Notes under the pieces: generated by a model
What the model was told of the DNA's origin: nothing
Databases searched by the model: none
What the model saw: the letters and a program-made list of their open reading frames with translations, nothing else
NCBI GenBank assembly: GCA_963204915.1
Contig: CAUJHS010000017.1
Location: forward strand, 115,569-179,568
Origin: Planctomycetota bacterium
Lineage (GTDB): Bacteria > Planctomycetota > Planctomycetia > Pirellulales > Pirellulaceae
Reading direction: 5' to 3'
DNA length: 64,000 bases
In this document: positions 8,970 through 17,198 of the stretch, one piece after another
Position numbering within the stretch: the first letter of the stretch is position 1
Layout of the letters: each line of letters opens with the position of its first letter
Position numbers and translations under genes: made by a program

Positions 8970-10076
8970 CTACGTTTGGGCGACTCGTTCATACAGGTCG
9001 GCATAGCGGGCGATCATCTTCTCGATGCTGAACTCCTCCTGCATGCGGCGCTGTGCGGCTGCGCCCAGCCGGCGCGCTAAGTCGGCGTTGTCCAGCACTT
9101 CGCGCGTGTAACGCGCGAGTTCCGCCCGGTCAGCCAAGGGGAACAAGAAGCCCGTTTCTCCGGGAACCACCAGGTCGCGGTTCCCGGCAATGTCGCTGGC
9201 AATGACGGGCACGCCGGCCGTCATCGCTTCCATGACCGCGTTTGACTGGCCTTCGTATTCGCTGGCCAGCCAGAAGCAATCAAAGTGCGGTAGCAACCGA
9301 GGGACATCTTGCCGCTCGCCAAGCAGGTGAACGCGGTCTTCGATGCGCACGAGCCTGCGATAACGTTCGAGCCGCCAGCGTTGCGGACCGTCGCCAACAA
9401 TGAGCAAGTGAACGTCGTCGCGCAGAGCCTTAAGCAAGTCGGCAGCCCAAATCAAGTCTTTCACGCGCTTTTGCGGCCAAAGGCGACCGACCGCGCCAAT
9501 CAAGCGCGCCTCGGCAGGTAGTCCAAGTTCCGCGAGCAGGGCGCTGCGTGAAATCGTTTTCGCCGGGGCCCATGGAGCGATCCCATTCGGAATGACCACG
9601 AATTTCTCGCGCGGCAAGCCCTGACTCGCATAAAAATCGACGACTCCGGTGCTGTTGGCGGCGATGCACGTGCTGCGCCGCGCCAAATAACGGTCAATGG
9701 CCAGTTGCGTCCAAGACTTCCACGGGTCGACGCAACGCTCGCCCCCAATGACATGCTTCACACCTGCCGAAAGAGCTGCTTGCCGCCCATACGCGTTCGC
9801 CGCGAATAACCAGGTATGCACGACATCGGGCTTAAGTTCCTGAATCATCTCTCGCAATCGCCAGAAAGCGCGCGGGTCGATTTTTCCTCGCTTACCAATG
9901 TGATGATACGGAACCTGGGCTTTGTCCAATTCCTCCCGGAGCGGTCCTTTGTGGGTCAAGGTGCAAACGTGCACGTCGAACCGAGTGCGAGGTAAGCCGC
10001 AAGCGAGCAAAGTGAGTTGCTTCTCGGCGCCGCCGCGCACGAGGGTAGGAATAATTTCAAGTACGCGAAGCGGCAC
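8970..10076 (-). CDS. Glycosyltransferase family 4 (GT-B fold)
   Basis: A 368-residue cytoplasmic glycosyltransferase. The N-terminal half begins VLEIIPTLVRGGAEKQLTLLA, the GG-E loop typical of GT4 acceptor-binding domains. The C-terminal half has AVGRLWPQKRVKDLIWAA and the EGQSNAVMEAMTAGVPVIAS segment holding the E-x7-E pair that binds the nucleotide sugar. Donor and acceptor cannot be read from sequence. It follows the dihydroorotate-dehydrogenase-like gene by 12 bases on the same strand, so the two are cotranscribed. Likely role: assembly of a surface glycan or glycolipid. Confidence 0.9.
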   Translation of the reverse strand: MPLRVLEIIPTLVRGGAEKQLTLLACGLPRTRFDVHVCTLTHKGPLREELDKAQVPYHHIGKRGKIDPRAFWRLREMIQELKPDVVHTWLFAANAYGRQAALSAGVKHVIGGERCVDPWKSWTQLAIDRYLARRSTCIAANSTGVVDFYASQGLPREKFVVIPNGIAPWAPAKTISRSALLAELGLPAEARLIGAVGRLWPQKRVKDLIWAADLLKALRDDVHLLIVGDGPQRWRLERYRRLVRIEDRVHLLGERQDVPRLLPHFDCFWLASEYEGQSNAVMEAMTAGVPVIASDIAGNRDLVVPGETGFLFPLADRAELARYTREVLDNADLARRLGAAAQRRMQEEFSIEKMIARYADLYERVAQT

Positions 10077-10088
10077 GATGGCGAGTCC

Positions 10089-11147
10089 CTAACCTCCTGA
10101 GAACGAAACGGCCCATTCCCGCCGGATCTTGGCGCCTGCGGCGGGATCGACCATTGCCGCCGTCGCCAAATGCACCGCCGTAGCGCCAGCATTCAAATAG
10201 GCGCGCACGTGCTGCGCCCGAGCAGCGCCCCCAACGCCGATCACCTCCAACGACAATCCACGGCGTGCAATCACCTCGCTGGCTTGTTGGACTTGCGTCA
10301 GGGACGGCTCAAAGGTTGCGGCGCCACAAATGCCGCGTTTCTGTCCGCCAAACATGCGATGGCCCTGGGGATCGACAACCGTCGCCGCCACGCTGTTGGT
10401 CATCGCCACGGCGCAGGCCCAGGGCGCCAGCGCGGTGAGCAGTTCCTCCAACTCACCCGGCGTCCCGACGTGCCCCACTTTGACGATGTAGGGGGTATTC
10501 CCCACGGCCTCGGCTACCCGTTGCGCCACGGTGGCCGCATCCTGCGGATGTTGATAAAGCTGCCCGTCGCACGTGGCCACATTGGGACACGAAAAATTGG
10601 TTTCCACACAGTCGGCCCCGCTTTCGACGGCCCAGCGAGCGCACATAGCGTAGTCGGCGGCCAACTCGTCGATGGTCCAACCATCTTGGATGGTTCCCAC
10701 TACCGACACCGAGAGCAATTGGTGTGGGGGCAGCAAGCGTCGGGTTTTCTCAAGGTCTGCCCGCCAAACGCTGGGCGCCTGTGACGGCATACCGAACGAA
10801 ACGGCCCAGCTTCCTTGCATTTCGTCGATTGCCGGCAGGTCCGATTCTCCGCCGTGCAAGGAACCGCACGCCACGGGCTGAAGGTTCGGCAGCGGGTAGC
10901 AGGCACGCTCCACGCTTCGAACCGTCTTGTACGTCACGACATCGAAGCCAAGCGAGGCGTAATACAAACACCAAGCGCCATTGAGCAATGGCCCCGCCGC
11001 AATCCCCAACGGCGAATCGACCCGACGACCGCAGAACCGCCATTCTCCGGGCATTGAGTTTAGATCGAGTTCCACCGGAGGCGGAGCATGGGCGTAGTTC
11101 CAGTCGTACGTTTCCTGGGCGTTATAGCGAGCAAGAGGGGACGTCAT
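10089..11147 (-). CDS. Dihydroorotate-dehydrogenase-like FMN TIM-barrel oxidoreductase
   Basis: A 352-residue protein of the class 1 dihydroorotate dehydrogenase superfamily. Visible signatures are SPLGIAAGPLLNG near the N-terminus, YKTVRS (the lysine that contacts FMN), NFSCPNV (the catalytic-loop motif of family 1 enzymes), YIVKVGH and a late IGVGGA glycine motif for the FMN phosphate. The start at ATG 11147 (MTSPLARYN) is chosen over an upstream TTG at 11267, because the intervening residues look non-conserved. It lies 12 bases upstream of a GT4 glycosyltransferase. The substrate is uncertain: true PyrD or a related oxidoreductase. No other pyr gene is in the window. Confidence 0.75.
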   Translation of the reverse strand: MTSPLARYNAQETYDWNYAHAPPPVELDLNSMPGEWRFCGRRVDSPLGIAAGPLLNGAWCLYYASLGFDVVTYKTVRSVERACYPLPNLQPVACGSLHGGESDLPAIDEMQGSWAVSFGMPSQAPSVWRADLEKTRRLLPPHQLLSVSVVGTIQDGWTIDELAADYAMCARWAVESGADCVETNFSCPNVATCDGQLYQHPQDAATVAQRVAEAVGNTPYIVKVGHVGTPGELEELLTALAPWACAVAMTNSVAATVVDPQGHRMFGGQKRGICGAATFEPSLTQVQQASEVIARRGLSLEVIGVGGAARAQHVRAYLNAGATAVHLATAAMVDPAAGAKIRREWAVSFSGG

Positions 11148-11342
11148 GCAGATCGTAACGGGGCCGCCAACCGTGGGGCAAAGCAAGGTTCCGAGGGCGC
11201 TTGACCATGGTGCGTAAGAGCCAATACAATAAGCCATTACGATATAAAAGCCGGCGTCATTCCACAACCGATCTTCCCGGCGGAAAGCTCGCGGGCGCAG
11301 GTACTTCGCCCTTTCCCCTAGAGCCTAATCTCCGAATCTCGC

Positions 11343-12491
11343 ATGCCTCCCGTGGTGATTGATGTCAACAGCGCTGAGGATTCGCGCGATGTAGTTCACC
11401 GCGCGGTTCAATCGCTTGTGGAAGGCAAAATCACGGCGATCCCTACAGAAACCGTGTACGGGCTTGCCGCGAGCGCTTTGAAGCAAGCCGCGGTGGCGCG
11501 GCTGATCGATGTCAAGGGACGCCGCGAGGGCAACCCCTTCGCTCTGGCCATCAAAAGCGCCGACGAAGCCGACGACTACGTACCCCATATGCCCGCCCTG
11601 GGCGCCCGACTGGCGCGACGCTGTTGGCCCGGTCCCGTCACGTTAGTGTTTGATGGGAGTCATCCCGACAGCGTCTTGCGGCAGTTGCCTCACAACGTAC
11701 AAAAAGCGGTTTGCGGACAAGGCACCGTGGGACTACGGGTTTCGGCCCACCCGCTGGTTACGGAAATCAGCCGGTTGATCGCCGGTCCGTTGGTGTTAAC
11801 CAGCGCTAACCGCAGTGGAGAACGCGACCTGATCACCGGTCGTGAAGTGGTCCAGGAGTTCGGCGACGAGTTAGACGTGGTGCTGGACGACGGTCGAACC
11901 CAGTACGGTCAAGCCTCGACGGTCGTGCGCGTGCACCCGGACCGTCTGCAAATCCTGCGTGAGGGAATTGTTACCCAGTCGCACTTGCGCCGCCTGGCCA
12001 GTTTGGTGGTGGTCATGGTTTGCACGGGCAATACGTGCCGAAGCCCCATGGCGGCGATCTTGCTGCGTCGGCGCCTGGCCGAACGTTTAGGATGCGACCT
12101 GCACGAATTGGAGGACCGCGGCGTTGTGGTGGCGTCGGCAGGCCTCAACGCCTATGGGGGAGGCGGCGCCGCAACGGAAGCGGTGCAGCTAATGAACGAG
12201 CGCGGGCTCGACCTGTCGGACCATGTCAGCCAACCGTTGAGCGATCGGCTTGCGAAGCACGCGGACCTCATTTTTACGATGACCCGCTCTCATCGCGATA
12301 TGCTGTTAGCCCAATGGCCCGATGCCGCGGGCCGCACTTTTCTCGTCTCTCCCGACGGCCGCGACGTGGCCGATCCGATTGGCGGTTCGCGCGAAGTGTA
12401 CGCCGCTTGCGCGAAGCAATTGGACGCCGCGCTCGAACATCGCGTGGCCGATCTCGACCTGAATATTCTGCCCACCATCAGCAAATCTTGA
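11343..12491 (+). CDS. Fusion: Sua5/YrdC threonylcarbamoyl-AMP synthase + low-molecular-weight protein-tyrosine phosphatase
   Basis: Two complete domains in one 382-residue chain. Residues about 10-200 are a YrdC/Sua5 domain, recognised by AIPTETVYGLAASA, KGRREGNPFALAI, WPGPVTLVF and GLRVSAHPLV; this domain makes threonylcarbamoyl-AMP for the t6A base at tRNA position 37. Residues about 222-370 are a low-molecular-weight phosphatase domain with the P-loop VCTGNTCRSPMA (the C-x5-R loop) and the acid-base aspartate in DVADPIGG. Both active sites look intact. The phosphatase domain replaces the Sua5 C-terminal domain of longer family members. It starts at ATG 11343, divergent from the DHOD-like gene. 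Confidence 0.9.
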   Translation: MPPVVIDVNSAEDSRDVVHRAVQSLVEGKITAIPTETVYGLAASALKQAAVARLIDVKGRREGNPFALAIKSADEADDYVPHMPALGARLARRCWPGPVTLVFDGSHPDSVLRQLPHNVQKAVCGQGTVGLRVSAHPLVTEISRLIAGPLVLTSANRSGERDLITGREVVQEFGDELDVVLDDGRTQYGQASTVVRVHPDRLQILREGIVTQSHLRRLASLVVVMVCTGNTCRSPMAAILLRRRLAERLGCDLHELEDRGVVVASAGLNAYGGGGAATEAVQLMNERGLDLSDHVSQPLSDRLAKHADLIFTMTRSHRDMLLAQWPDAAGRTFLVSPDGRDVADPIGGSREVYAACAKQLDAALEHRVADLDLNILPTISKS

Positions 12492-12737
12492 CGATGGCGC
12501 AAGCCGTGCGCTACGACCAGCGACCGGCGAATCTGGGCAATTCACGGATCACCTTGGCGGTCGTGATGATCATGTCGTCCAATAGTCAATTCTCTATGCG
12601 ATTTTAAAGCCGATTCGCGGTTTTGAATCTTGAACGCCCGCCCAAGGTTGCTAAAGTCAACATTGTGAGGCAGGAAATCAACATCCGCCTCCGCGAGCCC
12701 CACCCCCGCGTATTGAATCCGATTGCAGGCCCTTGCC

Positions 12738-13301
12738 ATGTTAGACGCGCGGCGTCCGAATTCCGAGGAAGTCGATCAACTGTTGCTGAATGCGCGGTTG
12801 CGCGACGAGTTGGAGCCTTACCTGGATGAGTCGGTTTGCCTGGTGGATGTGAGAACCATGCCCACGGCGGCCGAGAACGAGTTTCTTGCGTCCATGCTCG
12901 CTTGGGAGCGCGCGCCGGTGCTGCCCATTGGCGAGTGGTTCGCCGAAGAGTTGACGCTCCCGCCGCCGGAATCGCTGGACGACGACGAATTGCACGAGGT
13001 GCTCTGGCGGCTGATTCATCAACTCTACGAGGTCCGGATTGTGCTTGATTTTACCGATCACCTGACGGATCGCGAGTTATACTGCTTGATCTATCGCGAC
13101 ATTCTCCCCTCGCCGGAGAAAAAGATCGATCAGCCACGGAACTACCTGCATTGGGCCTGTCTTGACCTGGAAGACGACCCCGACACCTGGCTGCGGTATT
13201 ATGCTTCGGACGAAGAGCGGCGCGAGTGGGCCGCAGAAACGGGTCAGCGCCTTCCTCCGTCGCAACGCCCGCCGCACCCGCGAAAAATGCCCACGCGCTA
13301 A
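12738..13301 (+). CDS. Conserved hypothetical protein, acidic
   Basis: A 187-residue soluble protein with no signal peptide or membrane span, rich in acidic and aromatic residues (for example LLNARLRDELEPYLDES, NYLHWACLDLEDDPDTWLRY) and with a proline-rich basic tail. The ATG at 12738 follows a TTG in the same frame at 12723. Composition and the strong codon bias of the frame argue that it is real. I do not recognise a domain. It sits between the Sua5 fusion and the cupin gene, convergent with the latter. Confidence 0.7.
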   Translation: MLDARRPNSEEVDQLLLNARLRDELEPYLDESVCLVDVRTMPTAAENEFLASMLAWERAPVLPIGEWFAEELTLPPPESLDDDELHEVLWRLIHQLYEVRIVLDFTDHLTDRELYCLIYRDILPSPEKKIDQPRNYLHWACLDLEDDPDTWLRYYASDEERREWAAETGQRLPPSQRPPHPRKMPTR

Positions 13302-13344
13302 CGGGGGTTGGCTCGCTTATTCTATGGTGCGGAAAGCACCACGA

Positions 13345-13716
13345 TTACTCGTCGTCGGGCAGCAGCACGGTATCGTCGTGTTCGTAAGCCGGGGCGCAGC
13401 AACAAAGGAATTTGAGCACGGTGACGCCCGTGTTTACAATCTGATGCACTTGTCCTGGCGGAATGGCAATCGCGTCGCCGGGGAAAACGTCCCGCTCTTG
13501 GTCCCCAAGGCGCATGCGGCCTTGCCCTTCGAGCAGATAGTAAATCTCCTCGGTTTCGGGATGATAATGCGGCGTGGTGCGGCCCCCCGGCGGCAGGCGC
13601 GCTTCGGCCAGGCTTTGCTGCTGAATACACGAATTGCGATGCGCCAGCAGTTCGCGAATTTCGGACCCGTCGGCGGTGATAAACGACGGTACGCGGTCAA
13701 TGTTGTGAACGTCCAT
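13345..13716 (-). CDS. Small cupin-domain protein
   Basis: A 123-residue single cupin. Motif 1 reads TPHYHPETEEIYYLLEGQGRM, giving two histidines and a glutamate as metal ligands; motif 2 is GDAIAIPPGQVHQIVN with the third histidine. This is the all-ligand pattern of metal-binding Cupin_2 proteins such as mannose-6-phosphate-isomerase-like or oxygenase-like small cupins. A run of three cysteines (FLCCCAPAY) follows the barrel and is unusual. The substrate cannot be told. The upstream flank holds two tRNA genes on the same strand. Confidence 0.9.
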   Translation of the reverse strand: MDVHNIDRVPSFITADGSEIRELLAHRNSCIQQQSLAEARLPPGGRTTPHYHPETEEIYYLLEGQGRMRLGDQERDVFPGDAIAIPPGQVHQIVNTGVTVLKFLCCCAPAYEHDDTVLLPDDE

Positions 13717-13828
13717 GACGTTGCCCCCAAGTCATTAGCAATGCAAATGTCGCGTCTCGTTATAACCTAACGAGGGCGGCGTCCCAACCTGGGGCGCCCT
13801 TGGGGGCCGAAACGGCACATGTCGCAGA

Positions 13829-13902
13829 TACCTGGGAAGGGACTCGAACCCCTAACCGTCCGGGTTTAAACCGAACCGCTCTACCCATTGGCGTAACCAG
13901 GC
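13829..13902 (-). tRNA. tRNA-like gene, anticodon UAA, short variable loop (atypical)
   Basis: Read on the minus strand it folds as a cloverleaf. The acceptor pairs at six of seven positions including a G-U at 1-72, with a mismatch at 7-66. The D stem is CGC/GCG, the anticodon stem TTCGG/CCGGA with loop TTTAAAC, the variable loop CGGTT, and the T arm AGGGG-TTCGAGT-CCCTT, with discriminator A. The anticodon is therefore UAA, which reads the leucine codon UUA. But the variable region is only five bases, while tRNA-Leu normally has a long variable arm. It may be an odd or decaying tRNA. It lies about 50 bases downstream of tRNA-Asn on the same strand. Confidence 0.65.
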
Positions 13903-13951
13903 GAAGAAGTTCAATCCGTGCGGAAGATGCTTCTAAGCAACGCGATCGAAG

Positions 13952-14026
13952 CTGCGGCGGCAGGAATCGAACCTGCGTCGGGCCGGTTAACAGCCGGCTA
14001 CCCGTACCAGCACGGGTCCCGCCGCA
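13952..14026 (-). tRNA. tRNA-Asn (anticodon GUU)
   Basis: On the minus strand all parts of a standard tRNA are present: seven perfect acceptor pairs (TGCGGCG with CGCCGCA), D stem ACCC/GGGT, anticodon stem GCCGG/CCGGC with loop CTGTTAA (anticodon GTT), variable loop CCGAC, and T arm GCAGG-TTCGATT-CCTGC. The discriminator base is G. CCA is not encoded. It heads a two-gene tRNA cluster with the UAA gene. Confidence 0.95.
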
Positions 14027-14134
14027 ATGCGGCAAAAAGGCGCCATGGCCCGCTTGCCTTATTCGACAGAGAGAGTCGCCGGGCCGGAAGGTTCGCGCTT
14101 GGGCCGCGCCTCACGGCTGGAACGCAACGCGACC

Positions 14135-14863
14135 TTATTGCTTCGACGCGCGTTCTTCGGCTTTGCGGGTCTGATAGTCGGCCAAAACGCCTTCGGGGTT
14201 GTCTTGAAACAGATCCCGGCAGCCCGTGCAGCATACGTAATAGGTTTTGCCTTGGTGCGTTACGGGAATTGTGCCAAGTCCGCCAGTCACGATGCACTCG
14301 ATGAACGACGCGCCCTGCCCGAAGCCGCTCCCCTTCCGCGTATAGCCCACCTCCGCGAGACGCGTGAATCGGTCCGCACCGGTGCGACGTTCATGCAGCA
14401 CCACTAGTCGCTTTCCGTCGGCCACAAACCGCAACGAGAGACGAGCCGGCGCCTCGACCGGCGCGTCATCGGCAAGGAGCGTTAATCCGCCGTGCTCGTC
14501 TCGACGTCCGAGATAACGCACTTTCTGGCCGGTTTTCATTTGGGCGAGCAACACAAACTCTCCGTCCTGATCGGATGTCGCCAGTTCGCCGGAAACCAAA
14601 AGTTGCGAATTGGGCGCCGAGAACGCCAGCACGGCGCCCTCGTTCGAAAACCGCCACGCCCAATCGCTTTCTTCGGTCCAAGCGCCGCGGTTGGATCCTC
14701 GCTGAGGTTGTCCGACTCCGCGCCATTGGCCCACCAGGGCTTGCAGCGGTGCTAGCGCCTGTTGATCCGCAAGCCGTTGTCCGTCAAGATCGCCCGGCGC
14801 TGCGGCGCCAAGCACCAACGCCATGACTGCTACGCAGCCGGTCAGACCCAATCGCGCCGCCAT
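14135..14863 (-). CDS. Exported protein with C-terminal YHS/TRASH-like metal-binding domain
   Basis: A 242-residue protein. A signal peptide (LTGCVAVMALVLGAAAPG) is followed by a beta-rich domain of about 150 residues (VGQWRGVGQPQRG..., typical of a lipocalin-like fold) and then a C-terminal CIVTGGLGTIPVTHQGKTYY / VCCTGCRDLFQDNP segment resembling a TRASH/YHS metal-sensing domain with its conserved cysteines. Such domains bind copper or other soft metals. The start at ATG 14863 has AAGGA about nine bases upstream; the TTG at 14881 is less likely. The gene lies between the tRNA pair and the FIST gene. Confidence 0.75.
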   Translation of the reverse strand: MAARLGLTGCVAVMALVLGAAAPGDLDGQRLADQQALAPLQALVGQWRGVGQPQRGSNRGAWTEESDWAWRFSNEGAVLAFSAPNSQLLVSGELATSDQDGEFVLLAQMKTGQKVRYLGRRDEHGGLTLLADDAPVEAPARLSLRFVADGKRLVVLHERRTGADRFTRLAEVGYTRKGSGFGQGASFIECIVTGGLGTIPVTHQGKTYYVCCTGCRDLFQDNPEGVLADYQTRKAEERASKQ

Positions 14864-14953
14864 ACTTCGGATCCTTGGCAAATGTCTACGTGTCGCTCGA
14901 CGCCTGAATGTCGTGAATTCATCCCCTGCGGACGACCTCGAACCATGCGGCCC

Positions 14954-16156
14954 TTAGTCGGTTACTTCAAACAGGGCGATGCTGGCGGTTAAGCCATGCA
15001 GGAAGCTCTTCCCGCCGATAGGACCGATTTCGCCTTGGGCGAAGAACCCGGCCAACGGCGCGTCGCCTAACATTTTTTGGATCGCGCCGGCGTCGTGATG
15101 CGGTTCCGGAAACAGACGGGTCCCTCGGCCATTGCAGGTGAACATCAACGCCGCTTGGGGCCGAGTTTCGCTATCGCGCGTCGCCCCGGCCAGCAAGAAG
15201 TTTAATTCGCCGTCAGCCGTTTCCGCGTCGCGTACGTGGAATTGCACGGTTTGGCCAGGGCGCACCCAATCGCCAATCGCAATCGCGCCGCTTTCTTGAT
15301 CGGCCCCCAGTACGTTGCGCACCAGAAAGTCGCCCTGTTCGAAGTGGTCTTGATATTCGCTGACTACGCGTCCCAGATGCAGCCCACGCGAAATCAACTC
15401 GCGTTCGTGGGTCGCGAGTTCTTGATAAACCTGATCGAATCGCTCGAGCGCGGGTCGACCTCCAAGTTCATACACAATATTGCGATCGGCCTTGGTAATG
15501 ACAAACGGCTTGCCGATCGGACGGCACCCTTGCGACACCACGCTACGCAGCCGCACCCCGCCGGAAAGCAGCACGGCGACAGCGCCCAGGGGGACGGCGT
15601 CGCGCCCCAAGAACAACATGTTTTGCCCCGGCGTAGCGCCGCCGCTGGCCATGCCCCCCATGACCGTGGTTTGCGGTTGATCTTCATTCAGCCGCGCCAG
15701 CAACACATCCGCCGGAAAGGTGAACGGTTCGCCCAACATCAGGAGCGACGAGTCCTTCGGCCATGTCTCGGGCAGATCGTCCGGCCAACCGCCAAATACT
15801 CCCCCTTCGGGCGTGCGGTGAAACTGCAAGTGCATGGGCGTGATCGTCGTTTTGGGCAAAGAAGCAAGCCAAAGCGCCAAACCTGGACCATCTTCCACTT
15901 CCTGCCCGACGCCAGCGACCGATTCCGCCGCGCAGCCAATAAGATGATCGGTTTCTAAAAGGTCGCACGCCTGTGCGGCGAGATTCGCAAACGCCCCGGC
16001 ATGGTGATGCGTCGTGAACATTACCGCCAAATTCGGCCTCGTTCCCAGGCGTTCCCTGGCTGCTTTGCATGTCTCGTCCAGGGCTTGCTCGATCGAACCG
16101 GCCGTCGAGAGCGCCGAGGCGAAGCGGGCGGCTTGAGAAGGGTCGCGCGTAGTCAT
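14954..16156 (-). CDS. FIST-domain protein
   Basis: A 400-residue protein matching the FIST N and FIST C architecture. The N-terminal half contains HLIGCAAESVAGVGQEVE and MGGMASGGATPGQNMLFLG, the FIST N signature, and the C-terminal half FLVRNVLGADQESGAIAIGD plus a final GFFAQGEIGPIGGKSFLHG, the FIST C signature. FIST domains are ligand-binding modules in signal transduction and are usually fused to or next to histidine kinases or GGDEF proteins; here none is adjacent. No signal peptide is seen, so it is cytoplasmic. The start is ATG 16156; the longer frame up to 16306 reads poorly. Confidence 0.88.
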   Translation of the reverse strand: MTTRDPSQAARFASALSTAGSIEQALDETCKAARERLGTRPNLAVMFTTHHHAGAFANLAAQACDLLETDHLIGCAAESVAGVGQEVEDGPGLALWLASLPKTTITPMHLQFHRTPEGGVFGGWPDDLPETWPKDSSLLMLGEPFTFPADVLLARLNEDQPQTTVMGGMASGGATPGQNMLFLGRDAVPLGAVAVLLSGGVRLRSVVSQGCRPIGKPFVITKADRNIVYELGGRPALERFDQVYQELATHERELISRGLHLGRVVSEYQDHFEQGDFLVRNVLGADQESGAIAIGDWVRPGQTVQFHVRDAETADGELNFLLAGATRDSETRPQAALMFTCNGRGTRLFPEPHHDAGAIQKMLGDAPLAGFFAQGEIGPIGGKSFLHGLTASIALFEVTD

Positions 16157-16432
16157 GCAATGTCCTCGAACAAGGTGTTTAATCCCAACACCCAATGTAC
16201 TGCTTCTCGAAAAACACAACAGACCCGGCCGCCGCTCCGGGGACAATCGCGCTGGCTCGGTTCCGCGGCGCCACGATACACGATCGAGGGCCGGGCCAAG
16301 ATTCACGATTCGCGGCGGATCGAACGCGTCGCTATTGTCGGCAAAATCGTTACAGTTTCACACGCATGCAACCGATCAAAGAGAAGTGGCGTTATCGAGA
16401 CTCCGGCGCCGCCGTGCGGCGGCGGTTAATTC

Positions 16433-17188
16433 ATGCGTGCGAGCCATCGTCAATCAACGACTCCGCCGTTCGCCGTGCAATCGGACGAATCGTTGACACC
16501 CGGTGTATCGCCGGGCGAAGAATGCCCTGAGCTGCATTCCGGCAGTCTCAACGCGGCGCCTCCGCAACGCGACTTTGCCGAGACGCTCGCGGCGATTCCG
16601 CTCGACTGGGACGACTGGGAACTGGACGACGATTTACGTCAAGCGAAGCGAATTGCGCAGTCGGCGGCTGGCGGAGCGCATACGAACACGTCGTCGTTCG
16701 CCTCCCAGTTTGAGCCGGCGCAACCGCAAATTTCACCAGCCGTCGCCACGGTTCGACATCGGCCGGTCAGCACGAACCTTCACACGCCGAGCGTGCTCTC
16801 GTGGGCCGTATTGTTGGCCAGCTTGATCGTGTTTTTTTGCGGAGCTGTCTTGATTGGGTGGTCGTTTTTCGACAACCAACCTGACCTGTGGAAATGGGGG
16901 GCGCCGCTCACGCTCCTCGGTCAACTGGGTTGGGTTGTTGGCATGATGCTACAGGTCGAGCGGCTTTGGCAACGACATCGCGAAGTGGTCGAGTCGGTCG
17001 GCGAAATGGAAGTGCGAATCGCAGAACTCAACGAAACCACCGCACAACTCGCCGCGGCGCGTGCAGCGGCCGCGCCTTCGTTCTATGCCCATCTCGCCGA
17101 GGGCGCTGCTCCCCAATTGTTGTTGGCTGACTTAAAAGGGCAATTGGATTTACTGGCCCGACAACTCGACCGACGCAAAGCCGCCTGA
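16433..17188 (+). CDS. Membrane protein with C-terminal coiled coil, unknown
   Basis: A 251-residue protein. About 115 polar residues, including the acidic patch LDWDDWELDDD, precede two membrane spans (SWAVLLASLIVFFCGAVLIG and WGAPLTLLGQLGWVVGMML). After these comes a coiled-coil-like region (REVVESVGEMEVRIAELNET) and another amphipathic helix near the end. Both termini are probably cytoplasmic. I do not recognise the family. It is divergent from the FIST gene and convergent, with only 10 bases between, with the TPR gene. Confidence 0.75.
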   Translation: MRASHRQSTTPPFAVQSDESLTPGVSPGEECPELHSGSLNAAPPQRDFAETLAAIPLDWDDWELDDDLRQAKRIAQSAAGGAHTNTSSFASQFEPAQPQISPAVATVRHRPVSTNLHTPSVLSWAVLLASLIVFFCGAVLIGWSFFDNQPDLWKWGAPLTLLGQLGWVVGMMLQVERLWQRHREVVESVGEMEVRIAELNETTAQLAAARAAAAPSFYAHLAEGAAPQLLLADLKGQLDLLARQLDRRKAA

Positions 17189-17198
17189 TGGCGCAAGG

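Noticed and set aside
13760..14174. Frames across the tRNA pair that look like short basic proteins
   Set aside because: They are translations of tRNA sequence, giving the familiar tRNA-shadow peptide pattern.
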